64,000 bases of DNA from Echiichthys vipera (Eukaryota; Chordata; Actinopteri; Perciformes; Trachinidae): assembly GCA_963691815.1 (NCBI GenBank), contig OY829658.1, forward strand, positions 17,550,285-17,614,284, read 5' to 3'. Under the pieces are notes generated by a model. It was given only the letters and a program-made list of their open reading frames with translations, was not told the origin of the DNA and did no database searches. Made by a program: the position numbers and the translations under genes. Positions 14,416 to 29,739 of the stretch are shown in pieces; position 1 is the stretch's first letter; each line of letters opens with the position of its first letter.

Positions 14416-15528
14416 ATTACACACCATACTTACTACATCATTTACACTGGTAATGAGAGCTCAGCAGTCACAGGCATGTACAAACCATAGGGAAAATAGT
14501 ATTATCCCTCCCTCAGCCATGTCGTTTACCACCCAGGGCTTATTGTTGACAGCAGCTGTGCTCTCTATTGTCTCTCCCTGCCTGTCACACAAACCTCCAG
14601 ATAAACGTCCAGGATAGAGGATAGCTGTGAGATGGTGGACTGGCTGGCAGATGTGCTTTTTTGACTGTATTGATGTAGTGTCTTTTCAAATTAATATTAA
14701 AGTGAGGTAGATGTATGTTGTCGCTTGGTGTTAACAGTAACACAGGTCTCTAGTTTTAGTGTCAGGAGTTGATAAATGAATATAACTCAATATATGTGAC
14801 CGTTTTTTGCTCAGAATAAGTGATTTAGAAACTTTTGGGGGGAACACTGATGATGTTGGCCCCTTTCCAATATTTCTTACACTTTATAGACCAAACAATT
14901 GATTCTATGAACGAGTAGTCAGCAGTTTAATTGATTATGTAAATAATCATTAGTTGCAGTCCTCGTATCATTAGATTTAGATTTGTGTCATTAAAACAAA
15001 CCATCCAGGAACCAAAATCAAGACTGTGTCTTTGGATCGCTGATACGGAGGCATTTTTCCCACTCCTCCATGTCTCGTGAGCTTCTCTGACACCGCTTCC
15101 TATGTCCTCTCTGCTCTTCAATATTGATATGAGCTGTCATTGGTCCAGTTATTTATAAGACCCCTTCCTGGTATTTTTCCATTGGCTCTGACTCTACAGT
15201 AAAATTCTTCTCTTGTCGGATCTAAACCAGAAGAGCCTGATATTCAATTGTGTGACAAAAAACGAATGTACCTTTCAACAAATATGAAACAAAGGAATGG
15301 TATGATTTTAGCTTATGTACACGACACATATGGGATGTTTTACAACCGGTTTTCTTTCTATTTCTTGACTTCCTATGTTTTCTTCTCTCGCTCTTTCACT
15401 CCCTCACTCCTAGAATTGCAGCCAAAGACTCTTTCCCATAACCTCTTCGGACCTATGTGTGTATGTCTGTGTGCATGTTTCTGTACAGGAGTATTAAATA
15501 AGAGACAGATCGAAAAGCATGCAAGCCA

Positions 15529-15535
15529 CGCACAC

Positions 15536-15592
<57 letters not shown>

Positions 15593-15613
15593 CACGCACA
15601 CACACACGCACAC
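15529..15613. repeat. (AC)n, interrupted
   Basis: CA repeats with CACG and CAAA interruptions. Confidence 0.95.
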
Positions 15614-16758
15614 GTACAGTACAGGCATCATCACAAAGGCCCAAGGGACTTGTGTAGAAACTATTTCCTGTTTGGGGCTAAAGGGGGAAGTAGTGGGAAC
15701 GGTGGTGGTCTTCCTGTGTGCTCTACTAGGGTGTTACCCCAAGTTAAGTTTTCCATGGTCATTAACTGACCATGTGTGCAGCTGTGTGTGTGTGTGTCTG
15801 TCTGTGTGTGTGTGTTCATAAAACCTAGTCTAATGATTTCTACTTGTATTCAAAATTTTCAGTGTGAAGAACAATAAATCACCCATTCAACGTATACTCA
15901 TAAACCCCAGGAATACTCTGGTCTCAACAGTGTCAAATAAAGTTTTATACTCATTTAATAATTATCAGCAGTGAGTTAGGTGATGGTTGCGATAGAAAAG
16001 CTGGGATTCACAATTACAGCAGGCAGGATGTGAGCTTCAGTGACTTCCTTCTGAGGTGTGAAGTCACCTGCTAAAAAAAGAGGCAATGTAGCGCCTCTCA
16101 TACTGTGTGGCTCTTACACATTCACCTTGAAACACTAAAAAAAAGACAAACATGGACGCACTTTTGCACATATGCTGTCCACTTATGAGCTTGGTGCAAA
16201 CTGTAGTGTAGTGTCGTGCTTTGACTGGAACTCTGTGTGCCGAGCAGAAATACCAGGCATATGTATTATTACTTATCACTAAAAGCTTTGGTATTTGAAA
16301 GGAGACATTAACAGCAGGTGCACAGTGTTCCCTAACCCGTATAGACGTTACAATGCTGCTGAATACAGATTAAATGCAGCATTATCTAGGATCGTTCATT
16401 TATCATGATTGTTGTGATCCTAATTTAACACGTGAATTACCCTAATTTTGACATTTTTGGAGCCTTGATTTGCACTGAGACTTCTATATTCTTTTTTTGG
16501 TGGACTCATTAGTTACAGATCAGTAGCAGCAGGGAAGGCAAATGATGAAGTCTGGTAATTAGAACGCTTCTCAGACTTGATATACAGTGTAGTGGCAATG
16601 CTTGCTATCACAGTTTGTTTGACTCTGATATATGCAGTGAAAAAAACTGCAAAAAACACTGGTTACCTTAAAATAGACTGTAGAGCCATGCTTTTCCTCT
16701 CCATAGCAACAGTTCACTGTTGAGCACTGACTCGGAGCTGATGGAGTGGATTTTCTCA

Positions 16759-16838
16759 GTGTGTGTGTGTGTGTGTGTGTGTGTGTCTGTGTGTGCGCGT
16801 GTGCGTGCGTGCGTGTGTGTGTCTGTCTCTGTGTGTCA

Positions 16839-16866
<28 letters not shown>
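16759..16866. repeat. (GT)n, interrupted
   Basis: GT repeats with GTGC and GTCT variants. Confidence 0.95.
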
Positions 16867-16870
<4 letters not shown>

Positions 16871-17370
16871 CTTTGTTTATTTTTGGATGAAGTCAAAACG
16901 TTTGTGGAGTTTGTTGAGTCCAAACCCAGAACTAGGAGTGAAGTCTTCACTTTCTGTTGTTACTTTAATCCCCCAGAGGACATTGTCACATAGTTACAAC
17001 ACAATTTCTGATTCATCTAGTTTTTCAATAATAGATTTATATAATTTATCAGGATGAACCAAATAGTATCAGTCTTTATATACACAGCAAAACATCCAGT
17101 ATCCAGGATTGTACTCAATTACCTTCCATTCATTCGTCATGCACATGAACCCAGGGACCTAACTACTGTAGATGATGCTGTATCTTTTTGTAGCTGCAGG
17201 GTAGACACAAACAAAAAAGCACATGCAGTGTGTAGTGTCAGCCACGGCAGGGGTTGCATCTCTCCAGATGGTGGGAGCCCCCCTCACAATGCCAGTTGTT
17301 ATACAATATGTATTGTATAACAGCAGAGAGCATCGTGGCCCCTCCCTGTATATGAAGAAGCAACAAATGC

Positions 17371-17385
17371 ACCCACACACACACA

Positions 17386-17425
<40 letters not shown>

Positions 17426-17438
17426 CTCCCACACACAC
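17371..17438. repeat. (AC)n, interrupted
   Basis: CA repeats with CGCG and CCC interruptions. Confidence 0.95.
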
Positions 17439-18487
17439 AGAGTAATTCAGGCATTAGACACAAGCAGTCTCTCTCCAAATAAACACACACATGTGCATAG
17501 AAACATGGTAGACTTTTTATAGTATGCACTAGTATGCCAAACCGGCGAATCCACAAGTGATTTATCCAGGTATTCAGTCAGTAGGTTAAGTCTTTCACAT
17601 ATTCAGTCAGCGAACATCCAGTCAGCCAGATTGATCAGTCAGCAAGGCAGCTGTACAGTAAGCAGCAGTGAGATGGATGATCAATTTGTCTGTTTGCCAG
17701 TCAGACAGCTGTGCAGAAGGTCAGACAGCTGTTAAGCGTACCAGGCCGTCAGCCATTCAAACAGCTGTGCAGCCAGAGGTCCAGTCACACACATATTCAC
17801 TCACTAACTAAGCTCTATGTGAAACACTAGTTTGCAGTCTTAGACAGTTAAATGCCTTTTATGCGCAACACAATCATATAGTAGTTTACTTCTTTTTTTT
17901 TCATGAGCATGCATTGGGCCTGTGTTGCAAAAGAGAAACTTTTAAGCACTCTTTTTAACAGTAACTCACGAGTTCAGAGCAGAAACATGAAAGCGCAACT
18001 GCAGTGTAGCACCCATGCATTATTAAATGTATACAATTCCATAGTGTAGTGTGGTTGTCTCGGTTCGTTTGGCAGCAGTACACAAAAATATGGAAGGAAC
18101 GCGGGGTGAGCTGAGTTTCCGTAGCTCTCTCACTGTTGTTACTTTTCTGTTTGTGTTTCTGACTCAGCTTTGTACACTGGCTTCTCTGTTTTATCTCAGC
18201 TTCACTTTGTTTACGTTCTGTCTGTGCCTGGTGTCTCTGAGTCATCTTTCTTTCTTTCGTTCTTTCCTTCGCCATTAGATATGACTATTCAAACCTCTTA
18301 ATGATACATTTGCCACTGCAGGTGTAGCGTGTATGCATGTATGTGAGCATACAGCCCTTATGCGTTTTTTGTTTTTTCTACTGATAGAGTACTATGGTTG
18401 TATAGTATTTATGTCACCTTCCCCCTCTCTATCTCACTTGCTCTCTCCACCTCAAGCTTACTTTGTCTTACTTCTCTTTTAATTTCC

Positions 18488-18490
<3 letters not shown>

Positions 18491-18572
<82 letters not shown>
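18491..18572. repeat. (CT)n microsatellite
   Basis: About 40 uninterrupted units. Confidence 0.97.
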
Positions 18573-18577
<5 letters not shown>

Positions 18578-18683
18578 GATAAGCATTAACAACATACATA
18601 TTGAAAAGATATTATAAAAGCTCTTTGAGAGTCAACCAGCCAGTCCCTGCAATCATATGACTTCATTACAGTATATCCACACT

Positions 18684-18684
<1 letters not shown>

Positions 18685-18725
<41 letters not shown>

Positions 18726-18739
18726 CACACACACACACA
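18685..18739. repeat. (AC)n microsatellite
   Basis: One CGCA interruption. Confidence 0.97.
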
Positions 18740-18848
18740 TTTTATCCAGCTTGTATGTGTCTCTTTGTGTGTGAGCGAGCCCAGAGCACCATGTGATGAT
18801 GTAATGAGACAGTGTGCAGAGCAAACTGCGGAATCCCCAAAACAGGCA

Positions 18849-19003
<155 letters not shown>

Positions 19004-19136
19004 TGAGTTAGTTGCACTGAGAGTGAATGGAGCATATAGGACATCCCCTCTAGCCAAACACAGAGTTTTCTCTTCATTGGATTTACTGCAATAAATTGTT
19101 GTAGTGGCTCCCTGCTGCGCTCTAGCCTTCAGCCCA

Positions 19137-19137
<1 letters not shown>

Positions 19138-19233
<96 letters not shown>
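19138..19233. repeat. (AC)n microsatellite
   Basis: About 48 uninterrupted units, 139 bp after the previous tract. Confidence 0.97.
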
Positions 19234-19235
<2 letters not shown>

Positions 19236-20104
19236 ATTGGTAACTCTCGCATTTACCCTTTACTTTATCTCTGGGTGTGTTTCTCCCCAGCTCTATAAGT
19301 CTGAATGACAGCAGTGTCAGCTTTATGGTCACACTGTTTATGCTCAAAGAGTGTGTCTATGTGTGTGTGGGGAGACTTTATGTCCAGGATTACCTCACCT
19401 AACAATCGAAAGAGAGACAGTGGAGGAAAGGCAGATGGAAGGTGTGCTGTGCAGATACGGGGTTGGGGGGTGAAGGACAGTGAGTGTGGGGAGAGACAGA
19501 TGGGTGAAGGGAGGGAGGGAAGAAAAAGTGTGGAAAAGGACAAGCACTCCGGGGGAAGGGAGTCATTGGAGACAGAGGAGGAGAGGGGAGGGAGAGAAAG
19601 GGAGATATTGATGATGAGAGGAAAATAGGAAAATAAAATAAATTACTGTTCTCTCTCTCTCTCAAGTGTATTATTACATAAACTAAACTTGTTCGTGAAG
19701 ATTAAAAAGGTTAATATCATCGGATTTATTTTATTTAGTATGCAGCAGTATGACATTGAGAGGAGACGGAGCAAAAGAGGAGGACAGATTGAGAGAGGGA
19801 TGAATGTTATGTACTGTAGATTGCAAGTGGAAGAGGATGGAAGAAAGGGTTGGTTGGAGAAAGAGAATGACGGAGCGGAAATGGAAAGAGGGATATAAAA
19901 AGAGAGACTTTTACAGGGCCTTAATGTCATGTTGACTTTCATGCAGAGAAAGAGAGTGGGTGTGCATTATGTTTATGAACTCCATAAAAAATTCCAATGA
20001 AGGGCCCAGTGTGTGCACACACACATGCCCACAAACGAAGAGCTCATGGCAGCGAGTCATAACGACCTTCCATCAGCCAGCGCCCAGTCATAGTAATGAT
20101 GTCA

Positions 20105-20219
<115 letters not shown>

Positions 20220-22142
20220 TTAGAAATCAATGTGTTACACAGATTCAGTCTTTCCTTGTACTCACCAGACCTTCAACACAACCACGCATTATCCTTTAAT
20301 AAACAGAGGATTAACATCGTGAGAGTATCTTCACTGAAAGGTTTTTTTAATTCAAGTCATTCACAGTCAATGTGGGTTCAAATAGGGAATAGTTTTGATG
20401 TATACACATGCATAAAAATGATGCCTGATCACACATTTAATTATTTTCTTTTCAAGGCAGACAGTTTGATTTGTCACAGCAGGAAAAGCACAGGTCTTAC
20501 TAATAACATTAATAATGTCACAGTGTGACAGCGAACCAACAGTCACAGTAACGGGGACCCTGACACTAAAGCAGCGAATTAGAATTGAGCCAACATTGAT
20601 TTTATGATTTACTCCTGTGCTTTTCCCACTGGGACATGTCAAAAGTCCTTTTGCTTTACACGCTCGCACTTAAGATTCTTGTCTGCGTGGAAGGTACCAT
20701 TTAGATATATTATTAAGCTCTTGTTAGATAATGATGAAATATAGAAATATGCAAGCGTGCGTTGTGGTATGAAGCGTGATCATCAATGTACGTGTGTGTG
20801 AATTTGTGCAGAGTCCTCCGAAACAGCGTGGTTATAAATAGAGGTGGCTCAGAGTGGGCCAAAAAGAACCCACACTCTTGAAGGAATATGACGGCCATTA
20901 ATGTGCCTCTGTGTGGTAGATTTCAAGGGGAGTTTCAGTGAGTGACCAACAGACTATTTGTGTAATGTATACCGGCTTGTTCTCACATCTGTCCATCTTG
21001 TTACCTGATTTAAGAGAGTGTAGTAGACCGGTTTCTCTCCCCATGGTTGGTACAATATTTGTTTGCACTATTTATGCACTAACACACAGGCACACAGGTT
21101 ATATAAAATGTGCTCCAGAGTTATTGTAAAAACAGCTGGGTCTGCTACCAGATAATGAAACGCCCTTGCCTCCTTAGGTTTTTGCACTTGTGCTGTAACT
21201 CAGAGCATGCTGCATCGACATACTAGTGGAAAGACAGAGTATGCACAGTCGCTAAGGCTCTGTCAGTTAACCAATCGAGCGTGGAATTGAGCTGCATGTA
21301 AGACATCCTTTGAGTGCTCATTTGTCAAGTGTATTCAGTGTGCAATAGGCCAAACGTGAGTAAAGTGACTTGGGGCCGGGGGGTCAGAGTATTGTATGAG
21401 GAGTGACGGAGAGTGGAAAGTGGCAAGGTCAAAGAAAGAGGATCAAGTTATGTATAGCCTACAGCCACAGTAGGAGACAGAGTGACAAGAGTTTGTAAAG
21501 CAAGGATTAAAAGGCAGCGGGGGAGACGAGAGTGTTAGGCGGTTTGTACAGAGAAAGAAGGAGACAAACTGAAAGAACTAAAGAGAAACCGAGTTAACAA
21601 GGCGTGCAATAATATTATTTCCCCAGACCAAGCAGCCCCGTTAACAACCACGGCTGATAATAGGTCCGACTTTATCAGCCGTGCAGATTGGTGATAAGGC
21701 CATGTACAGCGCACATTTTCCAGTTGCTGCCTCATCTTCTAAGCAGCGAGAGGAAACACAGTTATGTTAGGTTGTGAATTTTCTCCAAGGGCAAATGTGC
21801 AGAGAAAAAAACCAGCCTTGACACAGTGAGCTGTGTGGAGAGGGCAGGTTTATTATTGTATTGCTTTTATTTCTAAATGTGAGAATAAGATGGCCTGAGC
21901 TCATGCTTGTGGTCATTGATAAGAGCAGTTTTAGTTATTATATTAATGATAGAGTAATCAGGTTAGGTTATTTTTCTAAATACACATGTAAAATATAATA
22001 GTGGTTTTGCACACGTCTTTAATACACTTTTCATCATATATATTTTTTTCTCTGCCTTCCTACATCTGTCTGTCTGAGCTTCTAGTGTATCATTACTTTG
22101 GTTCAGAGGAGGGTAGCACAGAGCTTGGTACCCAACAGGGTG

Positions 22143-22147
<5 letters not shown>

Positions 22148-22203
<56 letters not shown>

Positions 22204-22230
22204 GTGCGTGTGTGCGTGTGTGCGTGTGTC
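22148..22230. repeat. (GT)n with GTGC variants
   Basis: Pure GT, then regular GTGTGC units at the 3' side. Confidence 0.97.
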
Positions 22231-25200
22231 CCACCAGTGTTGGTAGCAGCGTCTCAGGAGTGCTGCATTAGCCTTTGAAGATCTCAGAATGAAAGAGAGA
22301 GAGAGAGACACTCAGACAAGTTCCTTTTTCTTTTATCATACTCAGCCTCGACTTCGTTTCTTCTTTTGTGTTTTCGTCTTTTTTTTATTCATTCTCTCTG
22401 TTATCACCCCACCCTCATCTGCCACTGCATGTTTTTCGTCTTTCATTTCTGCCTCTTTTTTTTTAATCTATCTTGGGTTCACAGATATTTTGTTTTCATT
22501 CTGCAGTGGTGCAGCGTGTTTGAGTCTGGGTTGGTTTACTTTTGACATCCTCACTTCCTGCACAGACAGAAAACGAATAGGGCTACCATCCACTTTATTA
22601 AATAATCATTGATAAAATGTGACCCGCCCCGTAACCAACAACCCTAATTTACCTTTCAGCTGACACATTTATGTAAAGAGAGAAGAAAAAGAGAGTGACT
22701 CTTCTTAAGGGGACACATGACTCTTGCATTAACCTGTGATGTTCCCTTATGAGGTGGCTAGTCTATGAGGCTGCACTGCTGCCCCCTTTACAAATTGGGC
22801 CACAATCAGCAAGAGAGGTAATATCATTACCCTGCAACATTTTTCATTTGCAAAATGTGATCACAGTGGAAATAAGACCCCCTTTCCTTGGCAGTGAAAT
22901 TTTTTATTCATTGATCTATACAGTGACTACGTGAGGTAAATTACCACTTCAGATGTATCTATCAATATCTCAGCCTTGGTACGCTATTACACTTTACATT
23001 TCAGCCACGTAAACCTAACCATCACATCACTGTTATCATCATCAAAGCACCTTTCTTGTTTCCCTATGCTTCAAAGACATAAGTAAGGCAGGGAACAGCA
23101 TTTCTGCTGTAATCTGTTTGGAAAGAAACTGAAATGAGTGTGTGATTACAGTATTAATAGAGCTGCAGAATGAGAAGGCCTCCAGCTGTGCTGAATGCCT
23201 CCTCAATCTTCTGTCCATCCATCCATCCAATAATGTATTTTTCCTTCTGACTAATTGAAGAAGTTATGTTCGAATAGAGGTTTGCCATCAAATTACAATA
23301 TTCTTTATTCACATTGCAGCCATTTTGGAAACAAAAATGAGGCTAGAGGGTACGATAAACCGGAAGTTCCCCAACTGTGACGCTTTAATAAATGAAAATA
23401 ATAAATGTTATTAAATTACCAGAATGGAAATATTTACCTCATACACACTCTCCCTCCCTATAGATTTTTTAAATTTAACATTGAAATAGCAATCATCTTT
23501 AGGGTGGTTAAATTTCCATGGAGAGGGGGTAGGTGTGTATTTTTCTAACTCTCAGTGTTGGACAGATTTAGTCAACGCACAGCCACTTACGTTATGTTTT
23601 AACTAGATAAAAAAGTATATTGTATATTTGATCTGCAACTGTGTATTAAAACTCAATCTCTGCCGTCAAATTTCACCATAGTGAGGGAGCGGTCCCTTGG
23701 TGTGTAGTGTTTCTGTCATGGCTGACAATAGCTATCAGAGAATGCACAGGCTATTTAGCAATATCCCTGAAGCGGCGTGCTGAAGTAACACCAAAGTCCT
23801 CTTTGTCTTAGACCGAGACAAGGCCGAGTACACATGTGGTTGAATTTGGTCAAGTGCTCGCAGGCAGGGTTGACACCGTAAACAAAGACAGGGGAAGAAA
23901 AACGATAATGGCTAAAGCTTACTCCTTATGAGCTATCACTTCATCCTCGCCATGTACAGTCTCTGCTGAACAAAATGGATGCATCATAAATGGATTATGG
24001 ACTGCAGCATCATGATCTTCACAGAAAAGTGGTAAAAACAGTGTTTTTTTCCGATGCTGCGTCCTCCTTCTTAAGACAGACCTGAGAAAATGTGATGGCC
24101 ACCTTCAGAGGATATTTTGGGACCACAGAGTAACTTTATGTCCACGGAGAATCAGACCCTGAGAGGTACATTTGGGAACACAACACACTGAGGCTGCCAA
24201 TCCAATGGCCCTATGTAACATCCGTCCTCCTCAGTCTCGTTTTGGTTTACGACGGTTAAGCTCCTGTTTAGTCATTGTAAGGTCCTGTAAGCCTTTCAGA
24301 CTTCTCATTGTGTTTGAAGTCCGCTGAAGAGCCTGATAAGTTTCAGCTGCTCAGGCGACATCAGAGCAGAACAAACCATGATTGTTTTTTTTTGTGTGTG
24401 TGTGTGACGTGATGTTAGTATTGTGTCTCCTCCTTTGCTTCTCAATGAGTTGTCATCTGAGAAGTGTGTCAGTGTGCATGTGTGAGGTTGGTAAACTGAT
24501 AGGGCACGTGTGAGAGGTTGAATAGACTATCTCCTTACAAGTTGCCGTACTACTGAGAAAGAGAAAAAGATGCACTAAAAAAACTTGAAAACTTAGTTTA
24601 CAAAGCACTCAAAAATGCCTCAGACATAATCTGCATATACTAACTAGGAAGGTGTTTGATAGGGGGAAAAAAATACAGCTGTGAAATTCTGGAGCAAATT
24701 GTCCCAAAGTGATCCAGATTTTAACGATAAAAAGTTTCTTTATGCAACTACAGAACCTAGAGAATGACCCGCTCCAATAAACACCAGTCCTTCTTACCAC
24801 CCACAGCCCCAAAACTCAATCTTTAAATAATAACTCATCATTAATAAACTGTTTTCTGATTTGAGCATGTCTGAGCCCTGCTTGGTGAAAATCAGACAGA
24901 TATATGCACAATTTGCATTACATAATGTACAGTATTTTCCTGTTTACCTATGTTCATTGTATATATATCAGTACCTATGCATTACGTAGTTTATATATGC
25001 ACATTTTCCATTTGACCTATTACTGTTATTGCTCACTTATTAACCATTATAATGCTTAATGTTTTTACTAGTGTGGTACAGTTGCTGATAATCATCTGTG
25101 CATATAGAGCAGATTTGAGAAGGGGGAGAGAGAAAGAGAGAAACTACTGGAAAAATGGGAAAATTAGCTGCCAAAAGCGACTAAAGAAATATGACAAATG

Positions 25201-25533
25201 AATACTTCCTATTCATTACTTTACACAGCAAACACATTGTGTGGTAATCACTCTACCAATGTACAAGAATAGTCAACTTTGTAGCAGCACTAGAAGCAGT
25301 GATCACACAGTTTCTCTGTGTTGGTTTTTGTTCTTTATGTGTGAGACAGGCTGACCTGTCCTTCATGTGATTGTAGGACTCATATCACACACAGACAGAA
25401 ACACACACACGAACAGCGGCAAGGTCTGGTTGCTGGGCAATGATCTCACGGTCGATCATAACAACCCCTCTCTCCATCAATCAGCTATAGAGTGCTCTGC
25501 TCTAGTAATGATGTCATCACGCACACATGCAGA

Positions 25534-25537
<4 letters not shown>

Positions 25538-25589
<52 letters not shown>

Positions 25590-25622
25590 CATACACACAC
25601 ACACACATACACACACATACCA
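25538..25622. repeat. (AC)n, interrupted
   Basis: CA repeats with CAAA and CATA variants. Confidence 0.95.
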
Positions 25623-25786
25623 CACTTATCTCATCCTCTTAGTTTTGACCTTGGGTTGCTCATTGGCGTCTGTGTGTGTGTAGAGAAATGAGTGGTGATT
25701 GTCATTGCCTTGCAAAATATTGCCAGAGAGGATGCAATCTGCTTATAATATGGGCTTCATAAATCTCACAAACATGTGCATAACTC

Positions 25787-25796
25787 ACACACACAC

Positions 25797-25842
<46 letters not shown>
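25787..25842. repeat. (AC)n microsatellite
   Basis: CA repeats with one CACG. Confidence 0.95.
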
Positions 25843-25844
<2 letters not shown>

Positions 25845-25981
25845 TGTAACACAGACTAGATGTTACTCAGACACTTCATTGTAAGTTTTTTAACCCATAA
25901 TGTATCACTGAAAGGTTGTCTGAGTGTGTTTTCTTTTTTTTAAACAAAATGTTCCACAGTACACTCATGTGGTTACACACA

Positions 25982-26327
25982 GTGCGGCAGTAGCTCAGTC
26001 CATAGGTGACTTGGCTGGGAACCGTAGGGTTGCTGGTTCAAGTCCCTGTGTGGACCATATATGGAGCGTGGACTGGTGGCTGGAGAGGTGCCAGTTCATC
26101 TCCTGGGCACTGCCGAGGTGCTGTTGAACAAGGCACCGAACCCCCAACTGCTCGGGGCGCTGGTCACTGGCAGCCCCCTCGCTCTAACATCTCTCCTCAA
26201 TTGCATGTATAGGTCCTGGTTGTGCATGTGTGTATTTCGGGCCTGTGTGTGTAACATGTACGATAATAAGAGTGAAAATTGAATTTCCCCGTGTGGGATA
26301 AAAATAAAGTAATTCTTCTTCTTCAGA
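25982..26327 (+). mobile_element. tRNA-derived SINE, nearly complete
   Basis: An A-box-like GCAGTAGCTCAGTCCATAGG (25988 onward) and a B box GGTTCAAGTCC (26035-26045) form a tRNA-like head. A SINE body with CTGGGCACTGCCGAGGTG and a 3' end GAATTTCCCC...AATAAAGTAATTCTTCTTC follow, a tail type common in fish SINEs mobilised by LINE machinery. Transcription would use internal pol III promoter elements. Not a functional tRNA gene because the rest of the cloverleaf is absent. Confidence 0.75.
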
Positions 26328-26799
26328 CACAAAATATAAGCCATGGAGCACACTTCGCGATGTGTCAGTGATACATGCCGCAATGCACATGGTGTGTATG
26401 TGTGAGTTTTAAGAGCCTCAAGAGTATTGTAGCATGTAACACTGACAAAACAGATATTTACAGCACATGTTTTGTCTTTGCAGAGACTTTGAAGTGTGTT
26501 AAAAACGCTGCACTGTGTGTGCTGTTACACTTGCACTTAGATCATGTTTTGGCCTTGGTATAAAATCATTAAAAAAAATAGAAATGTGCTCTCAGTATCA
26601 GCTAAACAATAGCAGTGCCAGACACTGAAAATGTTTTCTAAGACGCAGAACTTTGACACCGCAAAATATCTGAGGAGATGAAGAATGTTCAATTAATTGA
26701 ATGAAGTGGCACTTAGAATGAAAGGCTGTCTTACAGCCTGAGAGGATTTAAAGAATCTGACCATGAAACTGAACCTCCTTCAATTGCGTACACAAACAC

Positions 26800-26914
<115 letters not shown>

Positions 26915-27002
26915 TGTAGGGCAGAAAGCCAACACAGTAAGGTGAAGTGAGTGGCAAGAACACTAACTGGCAAATCAGTGGCCAATTAAAAACGCTCAGC
27001 AC

Positions 27003-27035
27003 TGTGTGTGCGTGTGTGTGTGTGTGTCTATGTGT

Positions 27036-27069
<34 letters not shown>

Positions 27070-27070
27070 G
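27003..27070. repeat. (GT)n-(GA)n compound tract
   Basis: A short GT run, then about 17 GA units with one GGG break. Confidence 0.95.
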
Positions 27071-27160
27071 TGTGAGTGTCCTTGTTTGACTGCCAAGGAA
27101 AGGGCTGGCACACAAAGCATGCTTCCTATTCTCTCAGCATGCCCGCTTACGGAGAAGCTT

Positions 27161-27265
<105 letters not shown>

Positions 27266-27734
27266 GCCTTGGATTTGTTTCACCCCATTGTCTTTATTTG
27301 GGATAAACAAATGCATGTCCTTATCTCTATGTTTGTTTGTGTGTGCATGCATTTATGGACCTGCGTGTTTGTGTGCTCCACCCACAAGTGAAGTAAAGTA
27401 TAGCCTCACGGAGTTAAGCTCAGACATGACACTCTTTATTATACGACAGAAGACATTGTCATGAATAGAGAAGGGGTTGGATGTTGATGGTGTGTCTGTG
27501 AATGTGTGGAACAAGTGAAAGTAATGTTCAAAGCAACAGCTGCTCCCTTGGTTGATTACTCAACTCATCAGACATTAGGGTCTCGGACAACAAGTAAATA
27601 TTTTGTCAATTAGTGTTTTTTGTTATAATCTTTGATTGCTACTGAGAGATGGAAAGTCATGGCTACAACCTGATCCCAACCAGCTGGCTAATTGAGCAGT
27701 TAGACTTTATTTTTCTGAACTTTGAAAAACTCTG

Positions 27735-28082
27735 ATTTCTAGAAACCTACACAGCCCGTATTCAGAAACGAGCCATCAGGACTACTGCACAGTTGTGATG
27801 TCACAACTATACTATATGTAGGTAGAAGGTGCTGCTAAAGTGCAGTTACGGTCATTCCCCGGCTGCAGTGACGGTGCAGAAGAAGCTGATCAATCAGAGC
27901 AGACTGGGCTTTTTCAGAAGGCGGTCTTAAAGAGACATGCACTAAAAGAGCATTTCAGACACAAGGTGAATACTAGGTGAATCATTTTTTTTTAACATTA
28001 ATGCATGTAAACATGTTCTAGTAGAAACCCAACATACAAGTATGAACCTGAAAATAAGCATGATACTGTATGTATCATTTAA
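27735..28082 (-). mobile_element. TTAA-type MITE, copy C (reverse orientation)
   Basis: Read on the minus strand it starts TTAA (28079-28082), then GCTTATTTTCAGGTTCATACTTG, a TTCTACTAGAACATGTTTACATG block, CTGATTGATCAG, and TTGTGACATCACAACT, in the same order as copy B. The left boundary is approximate. Confidence 0.6.
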
Positions 28083-29739
28083 GCTTAAAAACAGCCCTGT
28101 TTTCAACTGAGTGACTCCACAAATAGTGTATAGTTTATTGGGCTTAATAAATTAGTCAGCAGCACTACACCCCCCCACCCCCTAAAAAAAATGACATGTT
28201 ATGTCACGTTATATTTCATAAAAGGTAATAATTTCTTTTGAAATTAGCTGGTCAAGTCTTTATTTCCTGCTAGGCAGTGCATATCCCTTATAACATGCTC
28301 TTTCTAGTCCATTCACTTGCTGTAGTTGACTATGAATGCTAAGTCGAGCACTCTCAAGTGTCTGCCCCATTGTTCTCCCTCTTTTGTTTTAAATCTAGTT
28401 TATTGAGGCTACGATTAGCTCCTGCACCAACAGAAGGAGTCTTGGCGTTCCAACTTGTATTCATATTATTGCATCGTAACCAGACGCCCACTGATTTTAT
28501 GCTCTTTTAATATAAACACTTTGAATTTAATTAATTTAGTGACTTCTCATTTAACTGAGTGGGTGAGAAGTATGACCTCCATCGGTAAAACATTATGAAG
28601 TGTACCAGTGGGCTGTAAATCACTCATCACACAGCTTGTACTAGCAACCTCCCTTGTTACAGGGGGGTTGGATTGCAAATATCCCTGATTGTCACCCGTG
28701 TGGGCGTTAGACTGGAGGATTACTGAGCAGAGAATGGCTATAAATGGTTGGAAAGAGTTGGTAAGTGGAAGGAGAAAGAGAGAAAGTATTGTAAACCTGG
28801 AAATACTGACCTTTATTTTATGTTTGCCTTTGCTCAGTGATTTGTAGTTGCTTCCTGGCTTGTGATATTTCTTTGTTCTTTCCTTCCTTCCAACAGTGTA
28901 TCATAAAATTGGATATTAAAAATAGCTCAGGTCAGCCACAGGAATCTTTTTTGTTATGGCACTGATTCTCACAGAGCTGCCACGTACACACTTCCACTAA
29001 CACAGCAAGAGTGAGTGTGTAATGGTAGATAAAGGACACTGGTTTTTCCCAGACATGTTGTGTAACGGACGTGTACTTGCATTCCTCTCTGCTATGAGCA
29101 CCTTGAACCTTCAGAGGGCTGATTCCTCACTTGTGGTATGGCAGATATGTTGGAGTCTAGGAAAATGGGGTTGTGGTTGAGGAAGGCATTTCCCTTACAT
29201 TACAGTGGTCAGTCACTCAGCCTACACACACAAAAAGATTTACTGCATTCTTCTGCCTCAGCCAACCAAACAGCTGTCAGACACTACGTCAGCTCCCAAA
29301 GTATTCTGTGTGTGTGTGTGTGTTCCTGTAATTGTCTGTCATATTTGTGATAAATGATGAGCTGTGTACTACAGAGCGTGTAATTGGTCTAAACAAGTTA
29401 GAATGAGAACGTGAATACCAACGATGTTCCCTCACGTCTCTTTCTGCAAAGGTCCATTTAGAAAAAAACTAAAATATTTATAATTACACACATTTTACGT
29501 GTCAATCATTTTGATTTGAATACCATGTTTCTGTCATCTGTACCCAGTCCTACTGTAACCTTTAACCTTATTTATCCAACATTCAACTCTGTAATTTTCA
29601 CTGTAACAGAGTAACCAGTGCAACCTTGAGAGGGGGGTTCAATTCTAACATCAGTATTTAAACCCGGTCCTTGTGGTTCCAGAGTCTACAGCCATTTTAA
29701 AAAAGACTGCACATTTTTTTTTGACTAAACTTGGTGAAG

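Noticed and set aside
25985..26060. Possible tRNA gene (A and B boxes)
   Set aside because: The body and tail are those of a SINE, and the acceptor stem and anticodon arm do not form a tRNA.
28740..28765. Possible donor TTG/GTAAGT after TATAAATGG
   Set aside because: No matching acceptor, exon-like block or partner was seen.
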